Assembly (NCBI GenBank): GCA_033239125.1
Contig: BSWB01000002.1
Span: 87,912,560-87,976,559, forward strand
Source of the DNA: Fagopyrum homotropicum
Lineage: Eukaryota > Streptophyta > Magnoliopsida > Caryophyllales > Polygonaceae
Length of the DNA stretch: 64,000 nt
Direction of reading: 5' to 3'
Every line of letters begins with the position of its first letter. Within the stretch, counting starts at the first letter, position 1. The notes beneath the pieces are model-generated. The model did not search any database. It saw only the letters and a program-made list of their open reading frames with translations, and had not been told where the DNA came from. Below are positions 17,484-26,781 of this stretch, one piece after another. The position numbers and the translations under genes are program-made.

Positions 17484-17724
17484 TTTATCAACTCTAAACC
17501 CTCAAACAAGTAATACTTATCAAAGGCTCCTCTAGATGCACATTGCTTAAATATGTCTCCAAAATCAGAATCATCAACCTATAAATCCTTAATATAATAG
17601 AAACCTAAGACCTTAGAATCCATAGAGTGATTAAAGAATGTCTCCTACAGAGAGCATCCGCTACAACATTATCCTTGCCCTTTTTATACTTTATGATATA
17701 AGGAAAAGTTTCTATAAACTCCAT
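17484..17724 (-). pseudogene. RNase H end and integrase N-terminal linker, broken (element X)
   Basis: Pieces of the linker are readable (VVADAL-like end of RNase H, YLFEG) but in shifted frames. A deletion of about six bases or more near 17500 and other indels break the frame compared with 28861-29050 of element 3. Confidence 0.65.
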
Positions 17725-18267
17725 TCATCTACCATGTCTCCTATCTAACTTATCTTGACTCCTAAAATGTCTTAAGGACTCATGATCGGTATGTAGGACA
17801 AACTCACTAGGCCATAAATAATGTTGCCATGTTTTTAATACTCTAAACAATGCATAAAGTTCTTTATCATAGGTCGAGTAGTTTAAACATGCTCCCTTTA
17901 ATTTCTCACTAAAGAAGGCTAGTGGCTTACCCTCTTGCATGAGTACTCCTCCAATGCCAATACCCGAAGCATCACACTCGACCTCAAAAGGTTTGGTGAA
18001 GTCCGGAAGAGCTAGGAGAGGTGCATGGGACAGCCGCCACTTCAACTCCTTAAACGCCTTCTCTTGAGCATCTCCCCACACCAATGGCACCTTCTTCTTT
18101 GTCAAGGACGTGAGTGGGGCTGCTATGGTGCTGAAATCTCGCACAAAACGTCTATAGAAGGTTGCTAGGCCGTGGAAACTCCTCACTTGACCGACGGTTG
18201 CGGGAGTAGGCCATTCCTGGATTGCCTTGATCTTCTCTCCATCCATCTCTAGACCTCTTGTGCTCAC
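17725..18267 (-). CDS. pol: RT thumb/connection and RNase H (element X)
   Basis: Starts in the RT region that follows FLGFVV (STRGLEMDGEKIKAI), then VRSFHGLATFYRRFVRDF, and RNase H with CDASGIGIGGVL, YDKELYALF and HTDHESLRHF, so three of the acidic RNase H residues are visible. It overlaps the upstream RT frame: an extra G in the run near 18265 shifts frame. The end at 17725 is a stop after RRHGR where relatives continue with Trp. Confidence 0.8.
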   Translation of the reverse strand: MSTRGLEMDGEKIKAIQEWPTPATVGQVRSFHGLATFYRRFVRDFSTIAAPLTSLTKKKVPLVWGDAQEKAFKELKWRLSHAPLLALPDFTKPFEVECDASGIGIGGVLMQEGKPLAFFSEKLKGACLNYSTYDKELYALFRVLKTWQHYLWPSEFVLHTDHESLRHFRSQDKLDRRHGR

Positions 18268-19588
18268 CTACAAAACCAAGAAAAACAACTTGATTAGTAC
18301 TAAACTCATATTTCTTCAAATTAGCATACAAATATTCAATTCTAAGAGTTGCAAGTACTTCCCTCAAATGTTCCTCATGCTCTTCAAGTGACTTACTATA
18401 GATGAGGATGTCATCAAAGTAAACCACAACAAACCTACCAATGTAGTGTCTCAACACGTGATTCATCAATCTCATAAATGTGCTAAGAGCATTGGTTAAA
18501 CCAAATGGCATCACTAGCCACTCATGAAGACCAAACTTGGTCTTGAATGCCGTTTTCCACTCATCTCCCTCCCTCATTCTGATTTGGTGATAACCATTCC
18601 TAAGATCTATCTTAGAGAACAATGTGGCTCCATTCAACTCATCTAACATGTCATCTAAACGTGGGATAGGATGGCGGTACTTAATGATGATGTTGTTGAT
18701 GGCTCTACAATCAACACACATCCTCCATGTATTGTCCTTATCTAGGAGTTCTTTGACTTGGTTTTGGATCTCTTGGCTCTCCTTAGGGTTCATCCTATAG
18801 GCTGGACGGTTTGGGAGTGTAGCACCGGGAATAAGATCTATTTGGTGCTCAATACCTCTAAAAGGTGGAAGGCCAGCCGGAATCTCGTCAGGAAACACAT
18901 CACTAAACTCATCTAGGATAGCTAGGATGGGCTTAGGTAGGGTGGCCTTGGCTTCATCACTCAAAGTCACAAAGCTCTTGCACAAGCTCACAAGAATTGC
19001 ATCTAAAGGGGTAGAATCTAGGATGTACTCCTCCTTGGATGCTAGAAGGACACTACAAGGTATGGCTAATAGGGTGGTACTAATCTTGGCCGTCGGTTCT
19101 GTTTTAGACCGTGAGCTATCCCCTCTCTTTTTCACCTCATTTTGCTCCACACTCAACTCCTTCTTCTTCTCATAAAATTCAGCAATCTGCAATGGTGTCA
19201 TAGGCTTAAGAGTTAGTGTTTGACCATTAAATTCAAAGGTATGCCTATTAGTAAAACCATCATGCTTAACTCTCCTATCAAATTGCCATAGACGTCCCAA
19301 AAGAATATGACAAGCTTGCATGAGAACTACAATACAAGTAATGGTGTCCTCATAGCTACCTAAAGTGATAGTAACTCTAGCTTGCCTATTTACTTTTAAT
19401 TCTCCACAATCATTCATCCAATGTAATTTGTAAGGCCTAGGGTGATAAATTGTGGTAATTTGCAACTTATTAATCAAATCAGTGCTAGCTATATTGCAAC
19501 AACTACTTCCATCTATGATCATATTACGCACCTTCCCTTTAATTAGGTTATCTAGTATGAAAAAGGTTCTCTCTTTGATTATCCTCAC
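18152..19588 (-). CDS. pol: Protease and reverse transcriptase (element X)
   Basis: Protease comes first: MIIDGSSCCNIAS near residue 24 (relatives have DGGS) and HILLGRLWQ about 80 residues later. RT follows from about residue 220 with GIEHQIDLIPGA, CVDCRAINN, FSKIDLRNGYHQIR, MPFGLTNALSTF and YFDD at residues 390-393. About 20 residues are missing between LLDK and DNTWR (near 18740 on +), removing the VLLVPKK block. The deletion is in frame and its ends share GATAAGG-like sequence, so it probably arose between short direct repeats. After FLGFV the frame is lost to a one-base insertion. This RT is unlikely to be active. Confidence 0.85.
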   Translation of the reverse strand: MRIIKERTFFILDNLIKGKVRNMIIDGSSCCNIASTDLINKLQITTIYHPRPYKLHWMNDCGELKVNRQARVTITLGSYEDTITCIVVLMQACHILLGRLWQFDRRVKHDGFTNRHTFEFNGQTLTLKPMTPLQIAEFYEKKKELSVEQNEVKKRGDSSRSKTEPTAKISTTLLAIPCSVLLASKEEYILDSTPLDAILVSLCKSFVTLSDEAKATLPKPILAILDEFSDVFPDEIPAGLPPFRGIEHQIDLIPGATLPNRPAYRMNPKESQEIQNQVKELLDKDNTWRMCVDCRAINNIIIKYRHPIPRLDDMLDELNGATLFSKIDLRNGYHQIRMREGDEWKTAFKTKFGLHEWLVMPFGLTNALSTFMRLMNHVLRHYIGRFVVVYFDDILIYSKSLEEHEEHLREVLATLRIEYLYANLKKYEFSTNQVVFLGFVGEHKRSRDGWREDQGNPGMAYSRNRRSSEEFPRPSNLL

Positions 19589-19913
19589 ACGGAGCTAGCT
19601 TAGCATGCAAAGTTCTTCTAGCTATTAATGATTCTCCATGCTCATATTCAATGCCCTCATCACTGTTTCGGATTTCGGGTTTCGGGTTCGGGTTTCGGGT
19701 TCGGGTTTTCGGGTTTCGGGTTCGGGTTTCGGGTTTTTGGGTTCGGGTTTCGGGTTCGGGTTTCGGGTTTTGGGTTTCGGGTTTCGGGTTGTTATCATCA
19801 TTTTCATGCTCATCCTCACTCTCATATTGTCCAAATTGATTTAAAACACACAATATCTCTAGAACGAAGAGTAGAGTTAGAGGTACTCCCTTGAGGACCA
19901 CTTGAAGGCTCAT
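19548..19913 (-). pseudogene. Gag C-terminal region with zinc knuckle deleted (element X)
   Basis: Relatives read VCFKCQGRGHMMKDC here; in X about 56 bases are gone between short TTAA matches, removing the knuckle and shifting the frame. After QYESEDEHEND the usual acidic stretch is replaced by a Pro/Lys/Glu/Arg/Thr repeat encoded by a TTTCGGG/TTCGGG tract, before it returns to EGIEYEHGESLIARRTL. Without the knuckle this gag should not package RNA normally. Confidence 0.72.
19667..19790. repeat. Telomere-like TTTCGGG/TTCGGG tract
   Basis: About 124 bp of tandem TTTCGGG and TTCGGG units (+ strand) with a few TTTTGGG or TTTTCGGG variants, often alternating so that a 13-bp double unit is visible. 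It lies inside gag of element X and is absent from the other CRM copies. It is one C/A change away from the plant telomere unit TTTAGGG, but is internal and probably a local expansion. Confidence 0.85.
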
Positions 19914-20092
19914 TCAAGGGTCTAGAAGATGAATGAGGTGTTGAGCTCCTTCTTTGTGCTCCTTAGTCCATGGTTGATGCTTTTCGGTCCTCCTTGGTGG
20001 ATGTAGGCTCACGGCTGTAGGATCCTTGGGGCCGGCTGTTTTGTGCTTTCCATGAGCTTGTAGCTCCAAAGCTTGTCTTGGCACCTTGGTTC

Positions 20093-21040
20093 CTAGCCCT
20101 TTGTCTTCTTCTCTACTTTGATTGCCAAATGCAGCAACTCCACCATGGTATTATAAGGATACAAATCAATTTCATTAGCCAAAGATGAGTTTAAAATGCG
20201 TAGATACCTAGCCATTGTAGACTCCTCATCTTCAACCACATTAGCTTTCACCATTGCCATTTGCATAGAGGTGTAGACCTCTTCGGCACTCATGGCTCCT
20301 TGTCTAAGGTTTTCCAACCTTTGCCTCAGCTCCCTAGCATAATGTTGAGGTACAAAACGAGCTCTCATCAAGGCCTTCATTTGTTCCCATGTAGTGATGG
20401 TTGGATCCAAGGTTCTTCTCCTTTCCTTGACAAGATGATCCCACCATACTAGTGCATATCCTTGGAACTCCAATGATGCAAGCTGGACCTTCCTTTGCTC
20501 TCCAAAGTGATGGCATGACCAAATTTGCTCCAATTTAGTCTCCCAATCCATGTAAGCATCCGGGTCACACTTGCCTTCAAAACTAGGAATCTTGACCTTC
20601 ACTTTCCCTATTCCATCTAGCTCTTGATAAGGCCTAAATGGCTCATATTCTCGTCCTCTCCTTGGCTGTGGGTGACGCCTAGGGAACTCTCTCCACATGC
20701 CTTCTTCCTTAACATCCTCTTGTGGCTCCTGAAAATCATCCACAAAACCTTGCACATTAGGTGTTCTAGGAAGAGGGTTAGCATATCTCATACCTTGCCC
20801 TTGAGGGATTCTTTGAGGTGATTCATGGGCTGTTTCTCTAGGGGCATCTCTATACGTGCCTCCTAGCTCGAAAGTGGACCTCGGCTGTGGCATGGCTGTG
20901 GGTGTTGGTCGAGACTCCAACGTGCCAATCTGGTTGGTCAATCTTGCCACCGAATCCGTTATTTGCTTCAACATAGCAAATGTCTCCGGGTGCATTGACT
21001 CACTGCTTTGGGACTTGCTTGGACTATTAGACCTAGACAT
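20093..21040 (-). CDS. gag: Gag, capsid part (element X)
   Basis: Forms the virus-like particle in the cytoplasm. I chose the ATG at 21038-21040 (MSRSNSPSKSQ), since upstream codons are in the leader and element 3 also begins MS at the same place. Residues 1-140 are polar and Pro/Arg-rich; the capsid core runs from about residue 145 (KVKIPSFEGKCDPDAY) through WWDHLVKERRR, WEQMKALMRARFVP and LRQGAMSAEEVY to LHLAIKVEKK. The frame stops at KTKG because of a probable one-base insertion; relatives continue into the basic linker and zinc knuckle, which here follow in other frames (19914-20092). Confidence 0.85.
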   Translation of the reverse strand: MSRSNSPSKSQSSESMHPETFAMLKQITDSVARLTNQIGTLESRPTPTAMPQPRSTFELGGTYRDAPRETAHESPQRIPQGQGMRYANPLPRTPNVQGFVDDFQEPQEDVKEEGMWREFPRRHPQPRRGREYEPFRPYQELDGIGKVKVKIPSFEGKCDPDAYMDWETKLEQIWSCHHFGEQRKVQLASLEFQGYALVWWDHLVKERRRTLDPTITTWEQMKALMRARFVPQHYARELRQRLENLRQGAMSAEEVYTSMQMAMVKANVVEDEESTMARYLRILNSSLANEIDLYPYNTMVELLHLAIKVEKKTKG

Positions 21041-22203
21041 GATCAAAAAAACGCACAAAACAAGCAAACTAGTTGAATTAGATAAAACAGAAAATTCTCA
21101 CAAGTGTTTACTCTCACTCTCACACTCAAGTTGTGTTGATCACAAGCTATTTGATGCAATTGACTTGGATGGATTAAAACTCCTTCTAAGATCAATGCCT
21201 TAGCTCAACTAGCACACTCCTTGACTTGAAAAAGGGTGATACACGGCTGCTTGAAGGTTCACAACAGAAAACGTCAAGATAGACACTAAGAAGCTGAAAT
21301 AAGACTCAAGACTCAACTAGTATGGCCTGCAAGCAATGTTAACTAGCTAAATCACACAAAATACTCAAAAAAGACACAAGACTCAAAGATAGATGCAAAA
21401 GGTTGATATGGACTCGAAAAGATGGTAAACTCAAGATATGATAGAATTAGAGTAAAACAAGAAAGATAGACACACAAGAGACTAAGAAGAGAGCTTAACT
21501 TACCTTGTCCTTATGCAATGGAGAGAGATATGGCCGGCTGTGGTGTTTAAAGTTGGCTTTTGGGTAATGGTGATGGATAAGAAATAAGGTAGGTAACTCT
21601 TGTTTGTAGTCTCAATGATCCTTTCACAATCAGATTGCAAAAACACTTGTTTTTCTAGCTTCTACACAACTTAGGTTAGTATAGAATATGATATGAAATG
21701 TATGATATGTAGGATGATGAAAATATATGAGAAAATATTTCTTTTTCTTTGTTTTTCTTTTGTGTTCCTTGGCTGACGTTTTGTGGAAGAAAATAGGAGA
21801 GAGGAATGAAATTAAAAATTGAAAAGAAATAAGAGATAACTAACTAGAAGTAGTCTCTTGTTGTTGCTACAAATAAGGAGCTTTTGTGGCCTCTCTCTCC
21901 TACTTGCAACGACTGATTTGTTTTGGAGAGTGGTCCCCCTTCTTTTTTTTTTGAACGGTTATTTGCCAAGAGGATGCAGCTGGACGTTTTGGATGAACAA
22001 TGGCTGATGAAGGTGATGTAGAATAGCTGGAAAATGGCTGTTTTGGCTTGGCTTTCTCTCTTCTCCAATAAACACAAGAAACAAAGCAAATTAGACTCAA
22101 ATAGACTCTTAAGATGAAGCAAATGACTCAAACAAAGAAAAGACTCAAAGAAGATACTCAAACCGTCAATGGTGATGGCTGATTCCGGACTCACAATCAA
22201 CTA
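21041..22203 (-). other. 5' leader of element X
   Basis: About 1.16 kb between the primer site and gag. I see no coding frame of credible length and no similarity to the other elements' coding regions. AT-rich. It would carry packaging and dimerisation signals in an active element. Confidence 0.6.
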
Positions 22204-22215
22204 GCTCTGATACCA
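22204..22215 (-). other. Primer binding site, initiator Met tRNA (element X)
   Basis: The minus strand reads TGGTATCAGAGC three bases after the LTR end, complementary to the 3' end of plant initiator tRNA-Met. It fixes the orientation and the 5' LTR. Confidence 0.9.
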
Positions 22216-22597
22216 CTTTAATGCGGGTTGGGGCCGCAAATGACTAGATCTAGATTGGGAATCCTTGAAGACCAACAATGGACGTTTTCCTTGACAAATG
22301 GCACGCAAAATCAGATTGTTTAGAACCAGAAATGACGTTGGACAAAAGGGAAGAAAGAAAATGAAATGGAACGTGGAATGTTTGGTAGAATTAGATCCAA
22401 AAGAACCAAACGACTCCCTTACAAGAACCTTGATCAGATTGATCAAAACCCAAGCAAGATGATGCCTTCAACCATTTCTTCTATAACCTTACACAAGCCT
22501 TCAACGGAGACAAGCACAAGGAGGGACTAGTATTGACTAGTAGCACCAATCTCTAAAGAGATTAACACACAAGAACAATCTAGTAGGGATTCACAAC

Positions 22598-22631
22598 AAT
22601 TCAATCAATGGCTCACTTTATTGATTGAATT
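22598..22631 (-). promoter_or_regulatory. 12-bp inverted repeat with polyadenylation signal, X-family LTR
   Basis: AATTCAATCAAT (22598-22609) and ATTGATTGAATT (22620-22631) pair perfectly around 10 bases. The minus strand reads AATAAA at 22617-22622 across the stem edge. This would be the LTR poly(A) signal in R, about 100 bases past the TATA box. Confidence 0.6.
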
Positions 22632-22717
22632 TTCTGAATAGGAACAAAAGCTCTCAAAGAGACGGTTTATCAAGTTTTGCTAAAATTTATCTAATCTGGA
22701 AAGAAGCTAAGGGAGGC

Positions 22718-22725
22718 TTTTTATA
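22718..22725 (-). promoter_or_regulatory. TATA box in a hairpin, X-family LTR
   Basis: The minus strand reads CATATAAAAAGCC. The box is covered by a 9-bp inverted repeat: GGAGGCTTT (22712-22720) and AAAGCCTCC (22733-22741). The same structure is kept in nearly all satellite units, for example around 35017-35024. Confidence 0.65.
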
Positions 22726-23187
22726 TGCCTAGAAAGCCTCCTATCTGAAAAAGGAAAAACATTTGTCAAAAAAGACAATAAAACAAATAAAACAACTAAA
22801 ACAAATAAAAATAACCCTTAAAATGTTTTGAACCTAAAGGTTATAAAAAGTCTTTCATTTTATACCAAAAGATGATATAAAATACAAAAGAAGCTCCAAA
22901 AGCCTCAATCTTCCATTTCTTGCAATTCCGGAACAAGTGTCTCTTCTTTGCTCTTGCATGGCTCCAAATCACGTGTGCATGGTCTCCCTTCCACGTCTAA
23001 GTCATCGGGAATCGTCATTAACGTGACTAAGGAAGCCTCAGTCAGCAATGGATCGTCAATGGTCTCCTTAGGAGCTAAGGACACCAACAAGTTGGACACC
23101 TCCTCTTCAATTGCTCTTGCCCTTGATCTAGTGATTGGCCCTTGCATTGTAGGACTAGTAGGGGCTGTTGGTGATGGTCCCTCATCA

Positions 23188-23192
23188 TAATC
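23188..23192. repeat. Target site duplication of element X, right
   Basis: TAATC, the partner of 14367-14371. Confidence 0.85.
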
Positions 23193-23551
23193 ATTCACAA
23201 AATCAATCAAAGAACAAGAGAGTTTTTGGTTGGCATTGTCGTTGTTTGCTTGGCTGAGCTTGTTCGTGTCAACCGCCTTCGGATTGGTGCTTCGAGCCTT
23301 CACGAGTCCCTCTTTGTGCTAGTCCAGCCGGAGCTAGTGTAAAGTTGTATTGGAGACGGGTCTAGGGCATTCACGAAGTGGGTCTTGGCTCTTCAGCCTT
23401 GGTTCTTTTCGTTGACTCTCTTTGGTTCTTCTCAACATCCTCCTGCATCCATTCCATCTCCACGTTTCATTCCGCATCTGGATTTGCTTCATTCAGCCGG
23501 ATTCGGATCATTGTACCTAGATCAACTAATCCACGGACTAATACCGTATCA
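23193..23551 (+). repeat. Y-family CRM LTR, right half
   Basis: Continues the fragment that breaks at 14371 and ends ACTAATACCGTATCA at 23551, the same end as the solo Y LTR but on the opposite strand. The truncated Z-family LTR of element 3 starts at the next base. Confidence 0.8.
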
Positions 23552-23816
23552 TGTTGCAAGTCAAACAAGGCACCCTCTTCGTGCTCTCGATTCTCAGATC
23601 GATTATGTGGAGTTGTAAGAAGCGGGGTCAAATCGTCACTAGTTTGGTTCTTGGATCTCGAATCCAAGGGTTCTATCATTGTTCCTTTCGATTCTTCTTG
23701 TCCCTTTCTGTTTCCTCGTTTTCATTGATGTCCATGTTTGTTAATTTTGTGTGTTCTTCATTCTTCAGAACAGGTTGTTCATCTAGATCCGTTCTTTGTG
23801 GCTAATCCCCGTATCA
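23552..23816 (+). repeat. Truncated 5' LTR of element 3 (U5 end)
   Basis: Same length and nearly the same sequence as the last 265 bp of the 3' LTR, ending CCCCGTATCA. The promoter part of this LTR is lost and a Y-family LTR lies directly upstream. Confidence 0.82.
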
Positions 23817-23818
23817 AT

Positions 23819-23829
23819 TGGTATCAGAG
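23819..23829 (+). other. Primer binding site, initiator Met tRNA (element 3)
   Basis: TGGTATCAGAG two bases after the LTR end; the twelfth base is T, not the expected C. Confidence 0.85.
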
Positions 23830-25079
23830 TACAATTGACATCCAACCACCAAAAATAGTCGGTAAATCAATCATAAAATCACAAAAAGAGTCTGTTTTGA
23901 TAATTGCAATTGATCATTGTCTTTTGTTTCAGTCTATTTCCGTTTCTCTCTTCTACTCTAAGCTTTGTTTGAGTCTAACGAGTTTGTTCCTTGTTTGTGA
24001 GCTCTCGACACTAGAAACCACCATAGCACCACACCAACAACCATCACACCACCATCAAACCACCATTTTTTTTCCTTAGCCACATTAGCCACACTTGAAC
24101 TAGTTGAACAAAAACCAAATGTGGTTGTTTCTCTTCCTGCATCCAGTAAACGTAGAATTGGAGTTGATTCAGCGTATTTCCTACAAATCCGGCACAGAGC
24201 TTGAAGCAGTCGTTTTCCTCCTACAGATCTTCCACGTTGAATCAGTTGCAACAATCTAGGAGTTGAGATTTGATCTTATCTTGAAGATTTGCAACAGCTT
24301 GGCCCACGTTTATCTACAAACAAAATTTTGTTTTTATTTCTTTTAATTCTTTTGTTTATTCTTCTTTTCTGATTTCCTGAATCATAAAGTCAAAATAAAA
24401 GAGATAAAAAAAAGAAAGAAAGAAAATCAAGAAAAAAAAAAGAGAAGAAGAAAAGGAATCAGAATCATTTTTTTTATTTCATTCTTTCTTATTCATAGTT
24501 TGTAATTAGCCTAGTGCTATTACATTTGTTTTAGTGTTATTCAGCAAAAAAAAAAAAGAAGACTTCAAGAAATGACTTAAAGTCAAGTATCTCGTCTCAT
24601 TCGGAGGAAAAACCAAGCATCTCGTTGAACCTATCTAGCCACACCTAGCTACTGTCCATTTTCGGCCATCAAACACATAGCTCAACCTTCCTTAACCTCA
24701 TCCTACGGTGACAAGGGTTTACTTCTTGGGTCTTACAAGTAAGTTCTTTCAAGGTTTATCTTGAGTTCTAAAATTTTGAGTTATTTAGTTGCATATAACA
24801 TTCGTGCAATTGTCTTTTCCGTTTGAGTCTTTTCTTCCATTTTTGTTGAGTCAAACACGTTTTTGAAGTGACTGAAATCGAATCTTGTTTCTATCTAAAA
24901 GCTTAGTTTGACTAGGCATCGAACTCACGTGAGGTTTTTGATTAATACAAGACAAGCCATCAAGAAGCTTGTATCACACCACTAGAGAGTGAGAGAACCT
25001 TATTTCTGAGTGATACACTTGCGAGGTGTTTTTGTTTAAACTAACCTAACGTGTTTGATGTTGTTGAGTGTTTTGCAGC
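23830..25079 (+). other. 5' leader of element 3
   Basis: 1.25 kb with purine-rich and T-rich runs (for example near 24410-24480) and no coding frame that I can support. It ends TTTTGCAGC directly before the gag ATG. Confidence 0.6.
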
Positions 25080-26465
25080 ATGTCAGGGACTTCCGCAGGT
25101 TAAAAGAGCCCTGAGCCTATCACACCAGAGTTGTTCAGTCTCATCAAGAGCTTGAAAGATAGCATTGAGGGGTTAACTACAAGGATATCTATGTTGGAGA
25201 CCTCTAAGGTGACCCCGGATTCTCGACCACTAGGAGGTAACTTAGAGATAGGAGACAACTCGAGGGCGCAAAACCAAGGACAAGATCGAGTTCCCCTTCA
25301 AAGTCAGCAAGTTGCGTTCCAAGCAGCAAGGAATTCGAATATTCCGTAGCCTTCTAGGCATGCCCATGGTTTAGGCAACATTGCTTCCCAACCTGGGTTG
25401 AGAAACCTTGCTTTTGAGGAGCATATTTCTATCCCTTCTTCTCCAATTATTAATGATAATATGCCTAACTATCCTCACCAATTTCATAATCTAGTTTATG
25501 ATAATATGCCTAACTATCCTCACCAATTTCAAAATCCAGTTTATGACCAGGAAGAGGAGGACAATGGGGAGAATGAGGAGTGGAGACCGGAATGGATGCC
25601 TAATGGATGGAGGAGGCGAGTTCAGCCAAGGAGACATCAGGAAGGGCGACGTAATGATGAATGGAGACGTGAGCCCTATGGGAGTCCAGCAAAGGAGAGA
25701 CCGAGAACCGGAACATGACGGTCTCGGCAAAGTGAAGGTGAAAGTCCCTAGTTTCGAGGGCAATTGTGATTTTGATGTGTATATGGCATGGGAGGCAAAG
25801 ATAGAGCAAATATGGTCATGCCATAACTTTCCTGAACACAAAAAGGTACACTACGCAGCCATTGAATTTATTGACTATGCTATGATATGGTGGGATAATT
25901 TGGTGAAGGAAAGGAGAAGAACTTTGGATGCACCAGTAGCTACTTGGGAACATATGAAGGCATTGATGAGAGCTCAATTTGTTCCCCAACACTACACAAG
26001 GGACTTGAGGCAAAGATTGGAGAACCTGAGGCAAGGATCAATGACTGCTGAGGAGACCTATAATGCCATGCAAATGGCCTTGGTAAAGGCCAATGTGTGA
26101 GAAGATGAAGAATCAACAATGGCTAGGTATTATCGTATCAATAATTCAAGTTTTGCTAACGAAGTAGATCTTTTTCCCTATGGTTCTATGACATAACTAC
26201 TCCATCTCACAATCAAAGTGGAAAGGAAGATGAAAGCGAGAAATCAAGGAGGAAAGGCTTCTTATGGTGTCTCCAGCTCTTGGAAGAACCAAGGGAACCG
26301 CCAACAAGGTAGTTACAACAGGGAAGTGCTTAATATGGAGAAAGCAGCCCCGGAACAAGGAGGATAGCGTAAAGCACCTTCTGCAGCCGAGCTAAGCCCA
26401 CGGCTACCTTTCTTAAGGTAACACAAGGGAGTACTTCTAACCCTTCATCTAGAGCTAGGGATATA
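25080..26465 (+). pseudogene. Gag, broken (element 3)
   Basis: Starts ATG at 25080 (MSGTSAG) but meets TAA at codon 8. Readable pieces follow: 25131-25349 up to a TAG, 25398-25718 (acidic, with a small internal duplication around DNMPNYPHQF), then after a frameshift near 25700 the capsid core 25730-26100 (KVKVPSFEGNCDFDVY, WWDNLVKERRR, MKALMRAQFVPQHY, LRQGSMTAEE), which ends in TGA after KANV. The remainder to 26465 reads KVERKMKARNQGG and then the basic linker in broken frames. Homologous to gag of element X. Confidence 0.82.
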
Positions 26466-26702
26466 GTGTGTTTTAAGTGTCAAGGTAGAGGACACATGAT
26501 GAAAGACTGTCCTAACAAGAAAATGTTGTTAATCAACTATTTAGGACAATATGAGTCCGAATCTGAGCATGAGCATGATAATGATGATTTTGAGCCTAAT
26601 ATGCATGATAATGATGATTTGGATGATGATGGGATTGAATATGATCAGGGGGATTGTTTACTAGCTAAAGATTGTTATTTGACCATCCTAGCTCATTTCT
26701 AG
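26466..26702 (+). pseudogene. Gag zinc knuckle and acidic linker (element 3)
   Basis: CFKCQGRGHMMKDC is intact near the start, followed by the acidic ESEHEHDNDDFE and IEYDQGDCLLAK. The frame is then shifted by a lost base near 26675. 26703-26781 is the degenerate link to protease. Confidence 0.8.
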
Positions 26703-26781
26703 CTAATAACTACATGTTTTGTGATCTTGATTCTCAAAATGAAGCTAAGAGCTTGAAAACGCAAGAAATGATCCTAATAAC

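Larger units (their letters stand above)
14372..23187 (-). mobile_element. Element X: complete CRM-type retrotransposon with TAATC target duplication
   Basis: Both LTRs, primer site, gag, protease, RT, RNase H and integrase are in order on the minus strand. The 5' LTR is 22219-23187 (969 bp); the 3' LTR is 14372-14416 plus 15497-16317, split by a solo LTR. The 5-bp repeat TAATC stands at 14367-14371 and 23188-23192. Removing X rejoins a Y-family LTR. In 283 bp of LTR that I aligned by eye the two LTRs differ at four sites, so insertion was fairly recent. Coding damage: zinc knuckle deleted, a 60-nt deletion in RT, frameshifts, and a nonsense codon in integrase. Confidence 0.9.
22219..23187 (-). 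repeat. 5' LTR of element X (969 bp)
   Basis: On the minus strand it starts TGATGAGGGACC at 23187 and ends CCCGCATTA at 22219 (CATCA in the 3' LTR). It carries about 94 codons of the integrase tail (to EMED, ending at 22905), a TATA box at 22718-22725 in a hairpin, an AATAAA in a second hairpin, and U5. This LTR family is the source of the tandem array starting at 34515. Confidence 0.9.

Noticed and set aside
19667..19790. A true interstitial telomere
   Set aside because: The unit is TTTCGGG/TTCGGG, not TTTAGGG, and sits inside gag of one element; local expansion is simpler.
19628..19894. Plus-strand frames rich in GFGFRVSG
   Set aside because: Pure low-complexity translation of the TTTCGGG/TTCGGG tract.
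21844..22200. Minus-strand frame of 118 codons in the leader of element X
   Set aside because: No similarity to known gag or other proteins, no counterpart in element 3's leader; likely chance.
22204..22215. A tRNA-Met gene
   Set aside because: Only the 12-base match to the tRNA 3' end is present, next to an LTR end; it is a primer binding site.
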